In this document: positions 17,191 to 25,042 of the stretch, one piece after another
Position numbering within the stretch: position 1 is the first letter of the stretch
How the letters are laid out: each line of letters starts with the position of its first letter
Source of the DNA: DASVFB01 sp963815965
Lineage (GTDB): Bacteria; Actinomycetota; Thermoleophilia; Gaiellales; Gaiellaceae
Assembly (NCBI GenBank): GCA_963815965.1
Contig: CAWFIT010000018.1
Location: 1 to 33,615, forward strand
DNA length: 33,615 bases
Reading direction: 5' to 3'
Position numbers and translations under genes: made by a program
The notes under the pieces: generated by a model
Databases searched by the model: none
What the model was told of the DNA's origin: nothing
Seen by the model: only the letters and a program-made list of their open reading frames with translations

Positions 17191-17750
17191 CGGAGGGTCC
17201 ACGCGCAGTCGTCCTCGTCGAGGGGAGCAGCGACCAATGCGCGGTCGAGGCGCTCGCGGAGCGTCAGGGCCGCAACCTCGACGCCGAAGGCATCTCGATC
17301 GTCCCGATCGGCGGCGCGCAGGCGATCTACCGCTTCCTGGATCACTTCGGCCCGAAAGGGCTCGACATCCGTCTCGCGGGTCTGTGCGACGCAGCCGAGG
17401 AGGGCGATTTCAAGCGCGGCCTCGAACGCGCCGGCATCGGCGCGAGCCTGACGCGCGCCGACATGGAAGAGCTCGGCTTCTACGTATGTGACGCCGACCT
17501 CGAGGACGAGCTGATTCGCGCTCTCGGTGCGCCGCGTGTCGAGGAGGTCGTCGAAGCGCACGGCGACATCGGTCCGTTCAGGACGTTTCAGAAGCAGCCC
17601 GAGTGGCGGGGACGGCCGGTCGGGGATCAGCTGCGACGGTTCATGGGCAGCGGCGGCAGCCGCAAGATCCGCTACGCGCGGTTGCTGGTCGAAGCGCTCG
17701 ATTTGAGCGACGTACCCCGGCCACTCGACGAGGTGCTGGCTCACCTATGA
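17187..17750 (+). CDS. Stand-alone TOPRIM domain protein (OLD-nuclease type)
   Basis: A 187-residue protein. TOPRIM motifs are in order: the acidic strand VVLVEGSSDQCAVEAL (Glu plus downstream Asp), the second acidic strand LRLAGLCDAAEEGDF, and VCDADLEDELIRALG, followed by QRGRP-like WRGRPVGDQLRRFMG. This is the TOPRIM of OLD-family ATP-dependent nucleases, but without their ABC ATPase part. The start TTG 17187 shares bases with the upstream stop (TTGA), which supports coupling. Likely a metal-dependent nuclease or nucleotidyl-transfer enzyme; no direct evidence for the substrate. Such lone TOPRIM proteins are widespread in actinobacteria. Confidence 0.85.
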   Translation: MTEGPRAVVLVEGSSDQCAVEALAERQGRNLDAEGISIVPIGGAQAIYRFLDHFGPKGLDIRLAGLCDAAEEGDFKRGLERAGIGASLTRADMEELGFYVCDADLEDELIRALGAPRVEEVVEAHGDIGPFRTFQKQPEWRGRPVGDQLRRFMGSGGSRKIRYARLLVEALDLSDVPRPLDEVLAHL

Positions 17751-18862
17751 GCCGGCCGGCGCCGAGCGTAGGCGACGTCCAGCGGATTGTCGCGATCGCG
17801 AATCCGGTCATTCGCAATCTCGAGATCACGTACTGCTATTCGCGTCTCGCCGCGGCGATGGCCGCGCGGAACGGCGTGGGCGCGAACTGGTGCACGTACG
17901 CAACGTGGGCCTCGCGGCAGGCCGGCGGAACGATCCGCGGCGAGGATCTGCTCGTGCACCTCGAGCGCAGGCTCGGGGGAGGGCGCTGGTTGTTGCATCC
18001 GATCGTGACGCTCTGGCGCCGGCTGTTGCGCCACGGCCTCTTTCAGCCCGAGACGCGCCTCGGCCGTTTGACGAACGAGCTCCACACGCCGTTCGACGCG
18101 TTCGAGCGGGCGAGCGCCGCCGTCGCACGCGGCAACCTGAAGGTGTTCGAGGAGATCGGGCTGCAGTTCGCGCGCTATCTCGACGGCCTTCCGCTGGACG
18201 ATCTGAGGCCGGGCGACCCGCCCGAAGGTCAGCGCCTGCTCAGCGAGGCGTTCGCGCACTACGCGCAGCTGCCGTCCGAGCGCGATGACACGCGGCGCGC
18301 CGAGCTCGCGCTGCTCGCGAACCTGGAGATCGGCCTGCACGAGCAGACGCGCCTGCAGCCGGAGATCCTCGAAGCACTGGACACCGGGATCGAAACGCCG
18401 CGTGACCTGGGCAGGCGAGCGCTCGTCGCGCTTGTTCCGTCTGCAACTCGGTGGTGGCCGGTCGTGCGGCGTCCAGCCGCGGCCCTGATCGGTGCCTGGG
18501 CGCGCGCGATTCAGCGGGCGTCGAGCAAGCTCGCGCGCGAGGCGGTCACCGACTCGTTCATGGTCCTGGCGCTTCCGGGGCGCGTGCTGGCGCTCGGGAC
18601 GCACCTGGCGGACGCATATCCAGACGTTCTGGCCAAGCCAACCGACGCGGAGCTGAACGAACTGCTTGCACGGTTCGAGCCGGTTCCGCCAACGGTCGAT
18701 AACTGCGGCGCGCGCGACTGGTCGGACTTCCACGAGCGGATGCACTACATCGTGCACCTGTTCCGCGTGTTCCATCTGAGCAAGCAGCTCACTGAGGCGC
18801 CATTCACCGCTGAGGAGATCGCGAGCTTCACCCGTGGGGTGATCCCTGACGGAGAGCTGTGA
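17747..18862 (+). CDS. Conserved-looking soluble protein of unknown function
   Basis: A 371-residue protein whose ATG overlaps the TOPRIM stop (ATGA). No signal peptide or clear membrane helix. It is mostly helical, with N-terminal TYCYSRLAAAMAARNG and WCTYATWASRQAG, a central repeat-like helical part (FDAFERASAAVARGNLKVF, LQFARYLDGLPL, EQTRLQPEILEALDTG) and a C-terminal HERMHYIVHLFRVFHLS block. The E-x-x-L-x-x-Q-T/R-L-Q-P-E pattern is seen in some hypothetical actinobacterial proteins. I do not recognise a named family. It is the last gene of the cyclase-membrane-TOPRIM run. Confidence 0.8.
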   Translation: MSRPAPSVGDVQRIVAIANPVIRNLEITYCYSRLAAAMAARNGVGANWCTYATWASRQAGGTIRGEDLLVHLERRLGGGRWLLHPIVTLWRRLLRHGLFQPETRLGRLTNELHTPFDAFERASAAVARGNLKVFEEIGLQFARYLDGLPLDDLRPGDPPEGQRLLSEAFAHYAQLPSERDDTRRAELALLANLEIGLHEQTRLQPEILEALDTGIETPRDLGRRALVALVPSATRWWPVVRRPAAALIGAWARAIQRASSKLAREAVTDSFMVLALPGRVLALGTHLADAYPDVLAKPTDAELNELLARFEPVPPTVDNCGARDWSDFHERMHYIVHLFRVFHLSKQLTEAPFTAEEIASFTRGVIPDGEL

Positions 18863-18888
18863 CGTGGGCGTGAGTTCGGTCTAGGGCA

Positions 18889-19641
18889 TCACGGCCCAGA
18901 AGTCTCGGTCGTCTCGTCCTGCGCGACGCCGCCGGTTGCGCGGATCGTCGCCGGCTCGTGCACGCGAGTCGGCCCGAACAGCACCCAGGTCGCTCCTCCG
19001 ATGATGCCGCCGACGAGCGGTCCGACGATGTAGATCCAGACCTTGTCGAAATCGCCGTTGAAGAAGACAGGGTCGAGCGAGCGAGCGGGATTGAACGAGC
19101 CACCTGACGCCGGGCCGACCGCGTCGGCCGCCGTGAAGATGAAAAGCCCGATCAGCAGCGGCGCCATAACGCCTTTCCACGGCGCGCGGTCGTCGGTCGC
19201 GACAGTGCAGATCACGATGACGAACAGGGCGGTCGCGATCAGCTCGAGCAGCACCGCGCCCCAGTTCGAGATGCCGAGGCCCGGAGCGGTGTCGAGCGCG
19301 TCAGTCGCGCGGCTCGAGTAGACCGCGGCAACCGCCAGAACGGCGACGAAGCCTCCGGCAAGCTGCGCAATCCAGTACGGGACTACCTCCTTCGCCGGGA
19401 ACTTCCGCGCCACGGCGAGCCCGAGGGACACGGCGGGGTTGAAGTGGCCGCCGCAGATGTGTCCGAGCGCCGTGATCGCCAGCGCGAGGCCAAGGCCGAA
19501 CGCGAACGCGATCCCGAGGGTGCTGATCGCCCCGGCGCCGATGTCGACCGAAACGGCGATCGCGTTGAAGCCGAGGAAGAAGAAGAGAAACGTGCCGAGC
19601 GCCTCCGCTGCGAGGCGCAGGCCGAGCGTTGATGAGTCCAT
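18889..19641 (-). CDS. MIP family channel (aquaporin/glycerol facilitator)
   Basis: A 250-residue protein with six membrane helices and both pore motifs: HICGGHFNPAVSLG (first NPA) and GGSFNPARSLDP (second NPA). The second motif followed by R, and the short loop after it, fit the aquaporin (water) type better than a glycerol facilitator. ATG 19641 follows AAAGGAGGT at normal spacing; the open frame extends 20 codons upstream without a binding site. A perfect 8-bp stem-loop CCGTCGGG/CCCGACGG (19670-19688) lies in the leader. Confidence 0.93.
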   Translation of the reverse strand: MDSSTLGLRLAAEALGTFLFFFLGFNAIAVSVDIGAGAISTLGIAFAFGLGLALAITALGHICGGHFNPAVSLGLAVARKFPAKEVVPYWIAQLAGGFVAVLAVAAVYSSRATDALDTAPGLGISNWGAVLLELIATALFVIVICTVATDDRAPWKGVMAPLLIGLFIFTAADAVGPASGGSFNPARSLDPVFFNGDFDKVWIYIVGPLVGGIIGGATWVLFGPTRVHEPATIRATGGVAQDETTETSGP

Positions 19642-19669
19642 ATCCCCCACCTCCTTTGACGAGGCCCAT

Positions 19670-19688
19670 CCGTCGGGCGCCCCGACGG
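19670..19688 (-). terminator. Stem-loop between DUF1801 and aquaporin genes
   Basis: Perfect 8-bp stem with a 3-base loop, 29 bases upstream of the aquaporin start and 76 bases after the DUF1801 stop, both on the minus strand. It may end DUF1801 transcription or act in the aquaporin leader. No T tract. Confidence 0.35.
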
Positions 19689-19763
19689 CCGGCCGGCGCA
19701 TCGGGTTCGTGCGAAGATCTCACATTCGCGTCAGCCAGGCGAAATCCTGGATGCGACCGGCCC

Positions 19764-20177
19764 TCAGGACGTGTTCAGTGCCACGGCGGCGCGAATGAGC
19801 GCTTTGAACGCCTTTTCATCGATCTTGTCGCCCTCATGGAAGTCGATAGCACGCCTCGTTTTGCCCTCGAGGCTGGAGTTGAAGAGGCCTGAGGGGTCCT
19901 CCAACGAGGCGCCCTTGAAGAATGTGAGCTTGACCGCGTTCTTGTAGGTCTCACCTGTGCAGATACCTCCGCTGTGGGACCAGACCGGTGTTCCGGGGTG
20001 CGTGGGTTTCACCCACTTCCACTCCTCGACCACTTCGGGGTCGGCCTGCTTGATGAGAACCCGGACCCGAGCGAGCGTCTCGCCCCGCCAATCACTCAGC
20101 TCCTTGACTCTCGCATCTATCAGCTGAGACGGAGAGTCTCCTCGTTTTCCTTCCTTCGAGCCGCTCTTCGTGTTCAT
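19764..20177 (-). CDS. DUF1801 domain protein
   Basis: A 137-residue protein. The DUF1801 core runs from about residue 25: WRGETLARVRVLIKQADPEV, EEWKWVKPTHPGTPVWSHSG and KNAVKLTFFKGASLEDP, with FNSSLEGKTRRAIDFHEGD near the end. The fold is like the iron-chaperone YdhG group, a small soluble alpha/beta domain of unsettled function. Length and motif order are normal. N-terminus is Lys/Ser-rich and short. Confidence 0.9.
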   Translation of the reverse strand: MNTKSGSKEGKRGDSPSQLIDARVKELSDWRGETLARVRVLIKQADPEVVEEWKWVKPTHPGTPVWSHSGGICTGETYKNAVKLTFFKGASLEDPSGLFNSSLEGKTRRAIDFHEGDKIDEKAFKALIRAAVALNTS

Positions 20178-20241
20178 GGTGGTGGCGCTGATTGTAAGCG
20201 GGTGGGCGGCGAGGCGAGATTGTCGTTCGCAGTTACTGCGG

Positions 20242-21157
20242 CTACCTGCCTTGCGGTGGAAAGCGGACGTGCATGTGGTACTCGTGGCCCGGATACGGAG
20301 TCACGACACCGGCGGGCCCGTGCAGCCCCGTCGAGTAGCCGACGAAGATCATCTGCGCTCCGGCGGCCACGAACCGGCTAAGGAGGTCTTGGGCGAGCCG
20401 GTGATCGATCTCACCGGCCGTGGTCGGCGCGCGCAGCGCGCGGTCGAGGCGCGGGAAGTAGACGTCGACGTCGAGACCGTTCTGGTGGGAGACGTGGTCG
20501 TCCATCGGGCCGCCGCCCTCGCGACTGATGTCGCCGATCACGACGCGCGGCGCGTTTGGGTGCGCGGCGCGATACGCACGGGTCACCGAAAGGATCGCGT
20601 GGATGGTGCGCTCGTTTCCGTACAGCCGCTTCGGCGCATTCGGGCGACTGTCGGTGATCGGGTTCCAGGTGACCCAGTTCGCGCCGTTCACCGGCAGCTG
20701 CGTTCCGTACGAGAGGCTGCCGCTGATACGGCAGACCGATCGACCGCGCGTGATGCCACGCGACCTTCGGAGACGCACTTCCTCGCGCGATTTTCCGATG
20801 TGCGTGCTTCGGCCGGGATACATCAAGCTCCGCGGCCGCGACGATCCCGTTGTCGAACCGGAACGTCAGACTGGGCGGATCCTCGACGGCAAACGCGGAG
20901 CCTTGCCGGCCGTCGGCCCGAAGCGCCGCGAGCGCGAACATGACCGCCGGCGACAGTGCAATCGCCGACGCCTTGGCCCTCCGAGCGATTCGATCCCGCT
21001 CCCACGCCTCGCGGCGCCGGCGGGACGCCGTGAGCCCCGGCGGCAACGCCTCGCTCGGGATCGACGCGAACGGGAAGCCGGCCACAGCCGGCACGGCAGC
21101 TCCCTCGGGGCGCCACAGTTCCGTATCGAGCCACACTTCGCCTCGCCGCCAGCTCAT
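20242..21157 (-). pseudogene. MepA-like (M74) murein endopeptidase, frameshifted
   Basis: The C-terminal catalytic part is intact from about 20720 to 20242: LSYGTQLPVNG, VVIGDISREGGG, DDHVSHQNGLDVDVYF (His and Asp ligands) and GHEYHMHVRFPPQG (H-x-H ligand), matching penicillin-insensitive D-alanyl-D-alanine endopeptidases that cut peptidoglycan cross-links. The N-terminal part is split over two frames: MSWRRGEVWLDTELWRPEG ... TFRFDNGIVAAAEL from 21157, then GKSREEVRLRRSRGI in the frame of the catalytic part, then VAWHHARSIGLPYQ in the first frame again, then the catalytic frame. At least three frame changes are needed. Confidence 0.7.
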
Positions 21158-21257
21158 GAATTGACTGCGTTCGCCGACGCCGCAGGCTGTCCTTTCGGCC
21201 AACGAGGTACGCTCGCAGAGACCAGCACCGCTCGAACGAGGTAAGGGGATCCTGAAG

Positions 21258-21277
21258 GGGGAACCCAGGGTTTCCCC
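21258..21277 (-). terminator. Stem-loop upstream of the broken endopeptidase
   Basis: A 6-bp stem GGGGAA/TTCCCC with a CCCAGGGT loop, located 58 bases beyond the stop of the small gene at 21335. It may end that minus-strand gene. No T tract, so support is modest. Confidence 0.3.
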
Positions 21278-21334
21278 GGCTAAGCCTGACTAGCGGCCTC
21301 GGCGCTTCCCATCCTCCGATACGAAGACCTGAGC

Positions 21335-21559
21335 CTAGAGCGGTTTCGACTTACGAGCGTGCGTACGCGCCTGGTCTTCCAGCGAGTCCTCAGCAACCCG
21401 GACATGCCCGAACGCCGCCCAAGCGTGCGCGGCTGCTCGAGGGATCTCGCGCTCACGGAAGTGTTGCGCCGCGGTCCGGCAGTGACGTGCCGCCTGCTCG
21501 AGCTCCGCTGCGACGGCCTCGTAGATGAGTGCGGTGTCTTCGAGGGCCGTTTCGCTCAT
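21335..21559 (-). CDS. Small helical protein, unknown function
   Basis: A 74-residue protein starting at ATG 21559. Predicted as two amphipathic helices (YEAVAAELEQAARHCRTAA and AAHAWAAFGHVRVAEDSLE) with a basic tail. No motif is recognised. The composition (Ala, Glu, Arg balance, few rare codons) looks coding. It lies between the broken endopeptidase and dispersed repeat copy 1. Confidence 0.5.
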   Translation of the reverse strand: MSETALEDTALIYEAVAAELEQAARHCRTAAQHFREREIPRAAAHAWAAFGHVRVAEDSLEDQARTHARKSKPL

Positions 21560-21583
21560 CGCGGGACTATAAGCCGACCTTCG

Positions 21584-21612
21584 GGTGACTGTCCCGAACA
21601 CTGACCAGGCGA
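21584..21612 (+). repeat. Dispersed intergenic repeat, copy 1 (divergent)
   Basis: Reads GGTGACTGTCCCG then AACACTGACCAGGCGA; a weak match to the consensus GGCGTCATTnCG + AACGCTGGCGCAG. Least certain member of the set. Confidence 0.35.
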
Positions 21613-21662
21613 TTGCTACGCGTTACCGAGGTGGTTTACGTGATCAAGTCGGACGAGAGGAC

Positions 21663-21678
21663 GCTCGCGCAGGCGAGC
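21663..21678 (-). terminator. Hairpin just after peptidase E (first copy)
   Basis: Perfect 6-bp stem GCTCGC/GCGAGC with a GCAG loop, 1 base beyond the stop of the minus-strand peptidase E gene. The sequence ACGCTCGCGCAGG is also found just after the second peptidase E gene, where it is part of dispersed repeat copy 8. Confidence 0.4.
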
Positions 21679-21679
21679 A

Positions 21680-22345
21680 TTACGGGGTGAAGCGTTTCCA
21701 GTGCCCCTCGGAGACGACTTCCACGGTGCCGTCAGTCACTGTGAGGGCGGTCTCATCGTCAATCGCGTACCCCGGCACGGGCAGCTTGGCGGCCCATTTT
21801 TCTGCGTTGGCCATGGAATGGTCCGGCATGGCCGCGTGATCCAGGTGCGGGAACATCGCAAAATCAACGATTCCCAACGCTCTGTCACCGCCGGTGAGCC
21901 GACTCCCGTAGACGAAATCCTCCCCGACCTGGGGGCCCATCACCAGGCTCCCGGCGCTTACTCCCACCCAGACGGTCTCGTGCAGCGACGGCAAGAGGTC
22001 AGCCAGTCCCGACTGTTGTATCCAGTAGCACAGATACAGGGGATCGCCACCTCCCACCAGTAGGGCGTCAGTCTCCTCGACTGTAGTGGTCCAATGCGTC
22101 TTTTCGATGCTGGGCAGTGCGGTGAGTTCCAGTACTCCCAAGGACTTCCAACCCAATTCGCACAAGGGGGTGGCGGCTCGCCCGCTGATCAGCCGCCATG
22201 CGCTGTGGGCACCCCCAGCGAACGCGTAGATCGCGGTCGGAATGCAAAGGGCATTGGAGTCGGCAATCGGTTTGCCCAGTAGGCCGACCAGCGCGTCGTT
22301 GATGCTCGTGTTCTTGATGCCAGCGGACGTGAGAAGAAGCCTCAT
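21680..22345 (-). CDS. Peptidase E-like serine hydrolase (S51 family), first copy
   Basis: A 221-residue protein. It begins MRLLLTSAGIKN, and has the nucleophile motif WVGVSAGSLVM (Ser in G-x-S-A-G), the preceding DALLVGGGDPLYL turn and the FPHLDH histidine block typical of the S51 peptidase E/cyanophycinase-like class I glutamine-amidotransferase fold. Peptidase E cleaves Asp-X dipeptides; these actinobacterial relatives are uncharacterised. ATG 22345 follows GGGAGGCAGC. It is paralogous to 27208-27882 over its full length, including its C-terminal DGTVEVVSEGHWK. Confidence 0.85.
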   Translation of the reverse strand: MRLLLTSAGIKNTSINDALVGLLGKPIADSNALCIPTAIYAFAGGAHSAWRLISGRAATPLCELGWKSLGVLELTALPSIEKTHWTTTVEETDALLVGGGDPLYLCYWIQQSGLADLLPSLHETVWVGVSAGSLVMGPQVGEDFVYGSRLTGGDRALGIVDFAMFPHLDHAAMPDHSMANAEKWAAKLPVPGYAIDDETALTVTDGTVEVVSEGHWKRFTP

Positions 22346-22466
22346 GCTGCCTCCCGGGTTGCCGGTAGATGTCGTTCCGGTATAGACCGCTCGGCGACCC
22401 GTAACTCATCGGTCTCTGCCTAGGCTGCGTCAGGGGTCTGCGAGAGTCGGCGGGTCGGTCCATCAG

Positions 22467-22500
22467 GGGCCATTGGTGAACACTCGCGCAGCCGATGAGG
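22467..22500 (+). repeat. Dispersed intergenic repeat, copy 2
   Basis: Reads GGGCCATTGGTG then AACACTCGCGCAGCCGA. Its CGCAGCC (22487-22493) is complementary to GGCTGCG at 22423-22429. Confidence 0.55.
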
Positions 22501-22501
22501 C

Positions 22502-22747
22502 TCATCCCCGGCGTGCACGCCGCTCAAGCTGCGTCCGTGCCCGCCGATCTGGCGGAAGGAACGGGTCGAGTTCCCGGCCGGTCAAGATCGCACCGAAGAA
22601 CAGCCCGACGACGATGCCGCCGACATAGTCGCCGATCGCCCACCAGCCGACCAGACCTGTCAGTAGCCCGACCGCAGTTGCGTGCGGCCAGTACCTGCGG
22701 AACGCGACCCGAAAGGTCGCTGGCGCTGCATCCTTCGTGCTCGGCAT
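22502..22747 (-). CDS. Small two-helix membrane protein
   Basis: An 81-residue protein with two membrane helices (HATAVGLLTGLVGWWAIG and VGGIVVGLFFGAILTG) and a positively charged C-terminus (PPDRRARTQLERRARRG). It looks coding, but there is no strong ribosome-binding site before ATG 22747 and no recognised family. It stops 2 bases from repeat copy 2. Confidence 0.5.
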   Translation of the reverse strand: MPSTKDAAPATFRVAFRRYWPHATAVGLLTGLVGWWAIGDYVGGIVVGLFFGAILTGRELDPFLPPDRRARTQLERRARRG

Positions 22748-22904
22748 CGGTATCGGCCTTGTTCCGCTCGGAGCGTCTTTGCGAACTCAATGGTCCAGCC
22801 GGCTGGCCGAGACTTCGTGACCACTTCCAGGCGCGCGTTCAGGCGCACATCGCAGCGGGCCTCGCCTTCATCGGTGGTGCGGCTTTGCCTGGGGCGCGGT
22901 CTCT

Positions 22905-23543
22905 CTACCCCGTGAGTAGCTCGGCGATCTCGGGCCGGTCGCGGATCGAGTCGAGGTCGGAGTTCCGGCGGGCGAGGCCTCGCAGCCGCTCCGACTGCTC
23001 GAGCGCATGCCTGAGATGCCGCGCCGCGTCGTCCGCGCGGCCGGCCAGCGCCTCGCAGCACGCGAGACAGAAGAACGCTCCGACCGCATCAGGGTACGCC
23101 TCGATCACCCCGCGAGCCCGGTCGGCGGCCTCGGCGTAATCGCCGGCCTCGTACAGCGGGTTGAACGGCGCCCAGGCCTCGAAGCCGAGGACCTCGTACG
23201 CCTTGCCCGGCTTGCCGCCCACGACGACGATCGTCGTCCCGTCCTCCTCCGCGAACGCCGTCCGCTTCACGCCGGGCTCGGCGAAGACCAGCGTCCCCGC
23301 CGACGCGTCCACCCGCTCGCCGTCGAGCTCGAAGGTCGCGCGGCCCTGGAGCACGAGGTACAGCTCTTCCTGGTCGTCCTCCTCGGAGTGCTCGTTGATG
23401 ATCCGGTCGCCGGTCTTGCGGCCGGTGAAGCTGCTGACGCCGAAGGACGCGATCCCAAAGTGCTGCCTCACCGGCCGGTACGGCGCGCCGCCATCGTCGA
23501 TCTCATCGATCGCATCGAAGCGGGTGACGGAGTAGGTGGCCAC
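22905..23543 (-). CDS. Cupin domain protein with C-terminal TPR-like helices
   Basis: A 212-residue protein with a GTG start. Residues about 25-115 form a cupin barrel (EHSEEDDQEELYLVLQGRA is the first cupin motif; AGTLVFAEPGVKRTAFA the second). The usual first-motif histidines are partly replaced by acidic residues. Residues about 125-200 are helical TPR-like repeats (YEAGDYAEAADRARGVIE, FFCLACCEALAGRADDAARH). Similar cupin-TPR fusions are frequent in Thermoleophilia-type genomes; the ligand is unknown. Confidence 0.85.
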   Translation of the reverse strand: MATYSVTRFDAIDEIDDGGAPYRPVRQHFGIASFGVSSFTGRKTGDRIINEHSEEDDQEELYLVLQGRATFELDGERVDASAGTLVFAEPGVKRTAFAEEDGTTIVVVGGKPGKAYEVLGFEAWAPFNPLYEAGDYAEAADRARGVIEAYPDAVGAFFCLACCEALAGRADDAARHLRHALEQSERLRGLARRNSDLDSIRDRPEIAELLTG

Positions 23544-23600
23544 CGCTACAAACTAACGACCGGCAGCGCTGACAGCTCCGCCAGGCGTGCGAGCCCATCA

Positions 23601-23630
23601 GGCGTCATTCCGGAAAACTGGAGCAGGCGA
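23601..23630 (+). repeat. Dispersed intergenic repeat, copy 3
   Basis: Reads GGCGTCATTCCGG then AAAACTGGAGCAGGCGA. GGAGC (23620-23624) is complementary to GCTCC at 23575-23579. Confidence 0.6.
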
Positions 23631-23652
23631 TGCGAGGCCCCCGGCACACGCC

Positions 23653-23883
23653 TCATGGAGAGGCGGCGCTCGTTGTGGACATGACGTCGATGATCGGGAA
23701 GCGCGTGCCGACGTCGAGGCAGCTGGCGGCAAAAGAGTGCGGTGCCGATGTCACCGGTGAAGAGTGAGGTAGCGGCGCCGGCCATTGGTGGTAGCGATCC
23801 GGTCCGCTTGGGCAAGGCCGTGCACGGCGAAGCGGCGGGCGCGTTCGAGACAGCGCTCGTCGCCGGTGCGCGCGAACGCTTTT
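23653..23883 (-). pseudogene. LanC-like protein, C-terminal scrap
   Basis: Read on the minus strand across frames, it gives KAFARTGDERCLERARRF, AVHGLAQADRI, then (new frame) SLFTGDIGTALF and (third frame) AASCLDVGTRFPIIDVM. This order matches the C-terminus of lanthionine-synthetase-C-like proteins (helix with R-A-R-x-F-A-x-H, then S-L-x-T-G-D-x-G-x-A, then C-L). At least two frame changes exist and the N-terminal three quarters are missing. It lies exactly between repeat copies 3 and 4. Confidence 0.5.
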
Positions 23884-23932
23884 GCTCACGAGCTGCGCAG
23901 TCTGGCGAGGAACAGCGCGCGGCTTGAGCTCG

Positions 23933-23961
23933 GGCGTCATCGCGAAACGCTGGCGCAGCCG
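23933..23961 (+). repeat. Dispersed intergenic repeat, copy 4
   Basis: Reads GGCGTCATCGCG then AAACGCTGGCGCAGCCGT, close to consensus. GCGCAGC (23953-23959) is complementary to GCTGCGC at 23892-23898. Confidence 0.65.
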
Positions 23962-24015
23962 TGGGACATGTAACCAGCCTCGCGCCTAGACTCGGGCGGA
24001 TGGTTCCGTCGCTAG

Positions 24016-24384
24016 GCGGGCTCGCGCCGTTCCAAGGGCCGCGAGTACCGGGGCGCTCCGGCGGAGTGGACGCTCCGCTTGGTGTTGAACAGTCGACGTC
24101 CGCAGTTCGAGGTCATCCAGCCGCTGGACGGTCCGAGCGTCCATGCCGACTGGCTGGAGGAGCGGGGCGAGGGTTTCCACCACGTCGGATACGTCGTCCG
24201 TTCACTGGAGCAGACAACCGCAGAGATGGAAGCCGCCGGCCATCCGGTGATCGCGCGCATCCACTCTTTCGGAGCCGACCGAGACGGGGCCGCCGCGTAC
24301 TACGACACGGCCGACACGCTGGGCTTCCTGGTCGAAGCGGTCGAGCCGCCCGCTCGGATGCCGGCGCCAGAGTTCACGATGTGA
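24016..24384 (+). pseudogene. VOC/glyoxalase-type protein, 5'-truncated
   Basis: The frame reads YRGAPAEWTLRLVLNSRRPQ, FEVIQPLDGPSVHADWL, GEGFHHVGYVVRSLEQT and YYDTADTLGFLVEAVE, matching the C-terminal two thirds of methylmalonyl-CoA-epimerase-like VOC proteins, with the FHHVGY histidine and the final Glu in LVEAVE intact. The N-terminal first beta-alpha-beta unit is missing: a stop at 24013-24015 precedes the recognisable part and no good start exists (TTG 24079 and GTG 24082 lie inside the domain). Repeat copy 4 lies 55 bases upstream, so truncation may have happened at the repeat. Confidence 0.65.
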
Positions 24385-24403
24385 CCCGAGCCCGATCCAC
24401 GTC

Positions 24404-24423
24404 CGGCGGGGGTCAACCCGCCG
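24404..24423 (+). terminator. Hairpin after the truncated VOC gene
   Basis: A perfect 7-bp stem CGGCGGG/CCCGCCG with a 6-base loop, 19 bases after the stop and just before repeat copy 5. Confidence 0.45.
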
Positions 24424-24425
24424 TC

Positions 24426-24456
24426 GGAGTGTCCTCACGAACGCTGGCGCGGACAA
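24426..24456 (+). repeat. Dispersed intergenic repeat, copy 5
   Basis: Reads GGAGTGTCCTCACG then AACGCTGGCGCGGACAA. The right end differs from other copies, but its CGGAC (24450-24454) is still complementary to an upstream GTCCG (24401-24405). Confidence 0.55.
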
Positions 24457-24555
24457 GGGTCTTTCCTTAGGGCGACGGCAATCGGGTGTGTTGCGCGCTT
24501 GACGCTCATCAGCCGTAACGAGATAGTGACCGTCAAAACTCGAACGAGGAAAGGA

Positions 24556-24888
24556 ATGGCTATGCCACCATTCGCGGTGCCGCTCGCGGCGGAGAAGCTC
24601 AGTGCCTGGGAGAGTTGGGTGGAGGAGTTGAAAGGGCCGCGCAAAGCCGCGTTCGACGACATGAACGCTCGACTCGGACTGGCGGAGCACGCCGCCTACC
24701 TGCAGCCGACGCCGGACGGCAACTTCCTCGTGATCGTCGTCCAAGACGGGCCTAGGAGTGACAGCTTCGCCGAGAACTTGCTCTCGTCCAACCACGAGTT
24801 CGATCGATGGTTCGCCGAGACCGTCGCCGATCTGCACGGGATCGACACTGCCGGCCCGCTGCCGCCCCCGCCGACGCGGTACCTGTAG
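24556..24888 (+). CDS. Small soluble protein, DUF6176-like
   Basis: A 110-residue protein. ATG 24556 follows GAGGAAAGG at good spacing. The sequence AAEKLSAWESWVEELKGPRK, HAAYLQPTPDGNFLVIVVQ and SSNHEFDRWFAETVADLHGI resembles a dimeric alpha/beta-barrel (ferredoxin-like) group annotated as DUF6176 in actinobacteria. No catalytic motif is recognised. It is a single gene between repeat copies 5 and 6. Confidence 0.75.
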   Translation: MAMPPFAVPLAAEKLSAWESWVEELKGPRKAAFDDMNARLGLAEHAAYLQPTPDGNFLVIVVQDGPRSDSFAENLLSSNHEFDRWFAETVADLHGIDTAGPLPPPPTRYL

Positions 24889-24924
24889 CGCTCGGGCCAG
24901 CTGCGTTACTCAACCCTCCCCTCT

Positions 24925-24956
24925 GGCGTCATTTCGTGAACACTCGCGCAGACGAG
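24925..24956 (+). repeat. Dispersed intergenic repeat, copy 6
   Basis: Reads GGCGTCATTTCGTG then AACACTCGCGCAGACGA. CGCAG (24947-24951) is complementary to CTGCG at 24901-24905. CTCG/CGAG also pair locally at its right end. Confidence 0.65.
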
Positions 24957-25042
24957 ATTGCTGTTGTCCGTAGGTAGAGAAGTGGCCTCGCTCAGGGCGG
25001 GCCTCGATCTTGTCCATTCGCCCGCCTATGCGCTCACGATCG

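Noticed and set aside
21158..21334. c-di-AMP (ydaO-type) riboswitch upstream of a cell-wall hydrolase
   Set aside because: Bits such as GGGGGAACCCA and GGCTAAGCC look similar, but the conserved 3' half is missing and the orientation is opposite to the endopeptidase gene.
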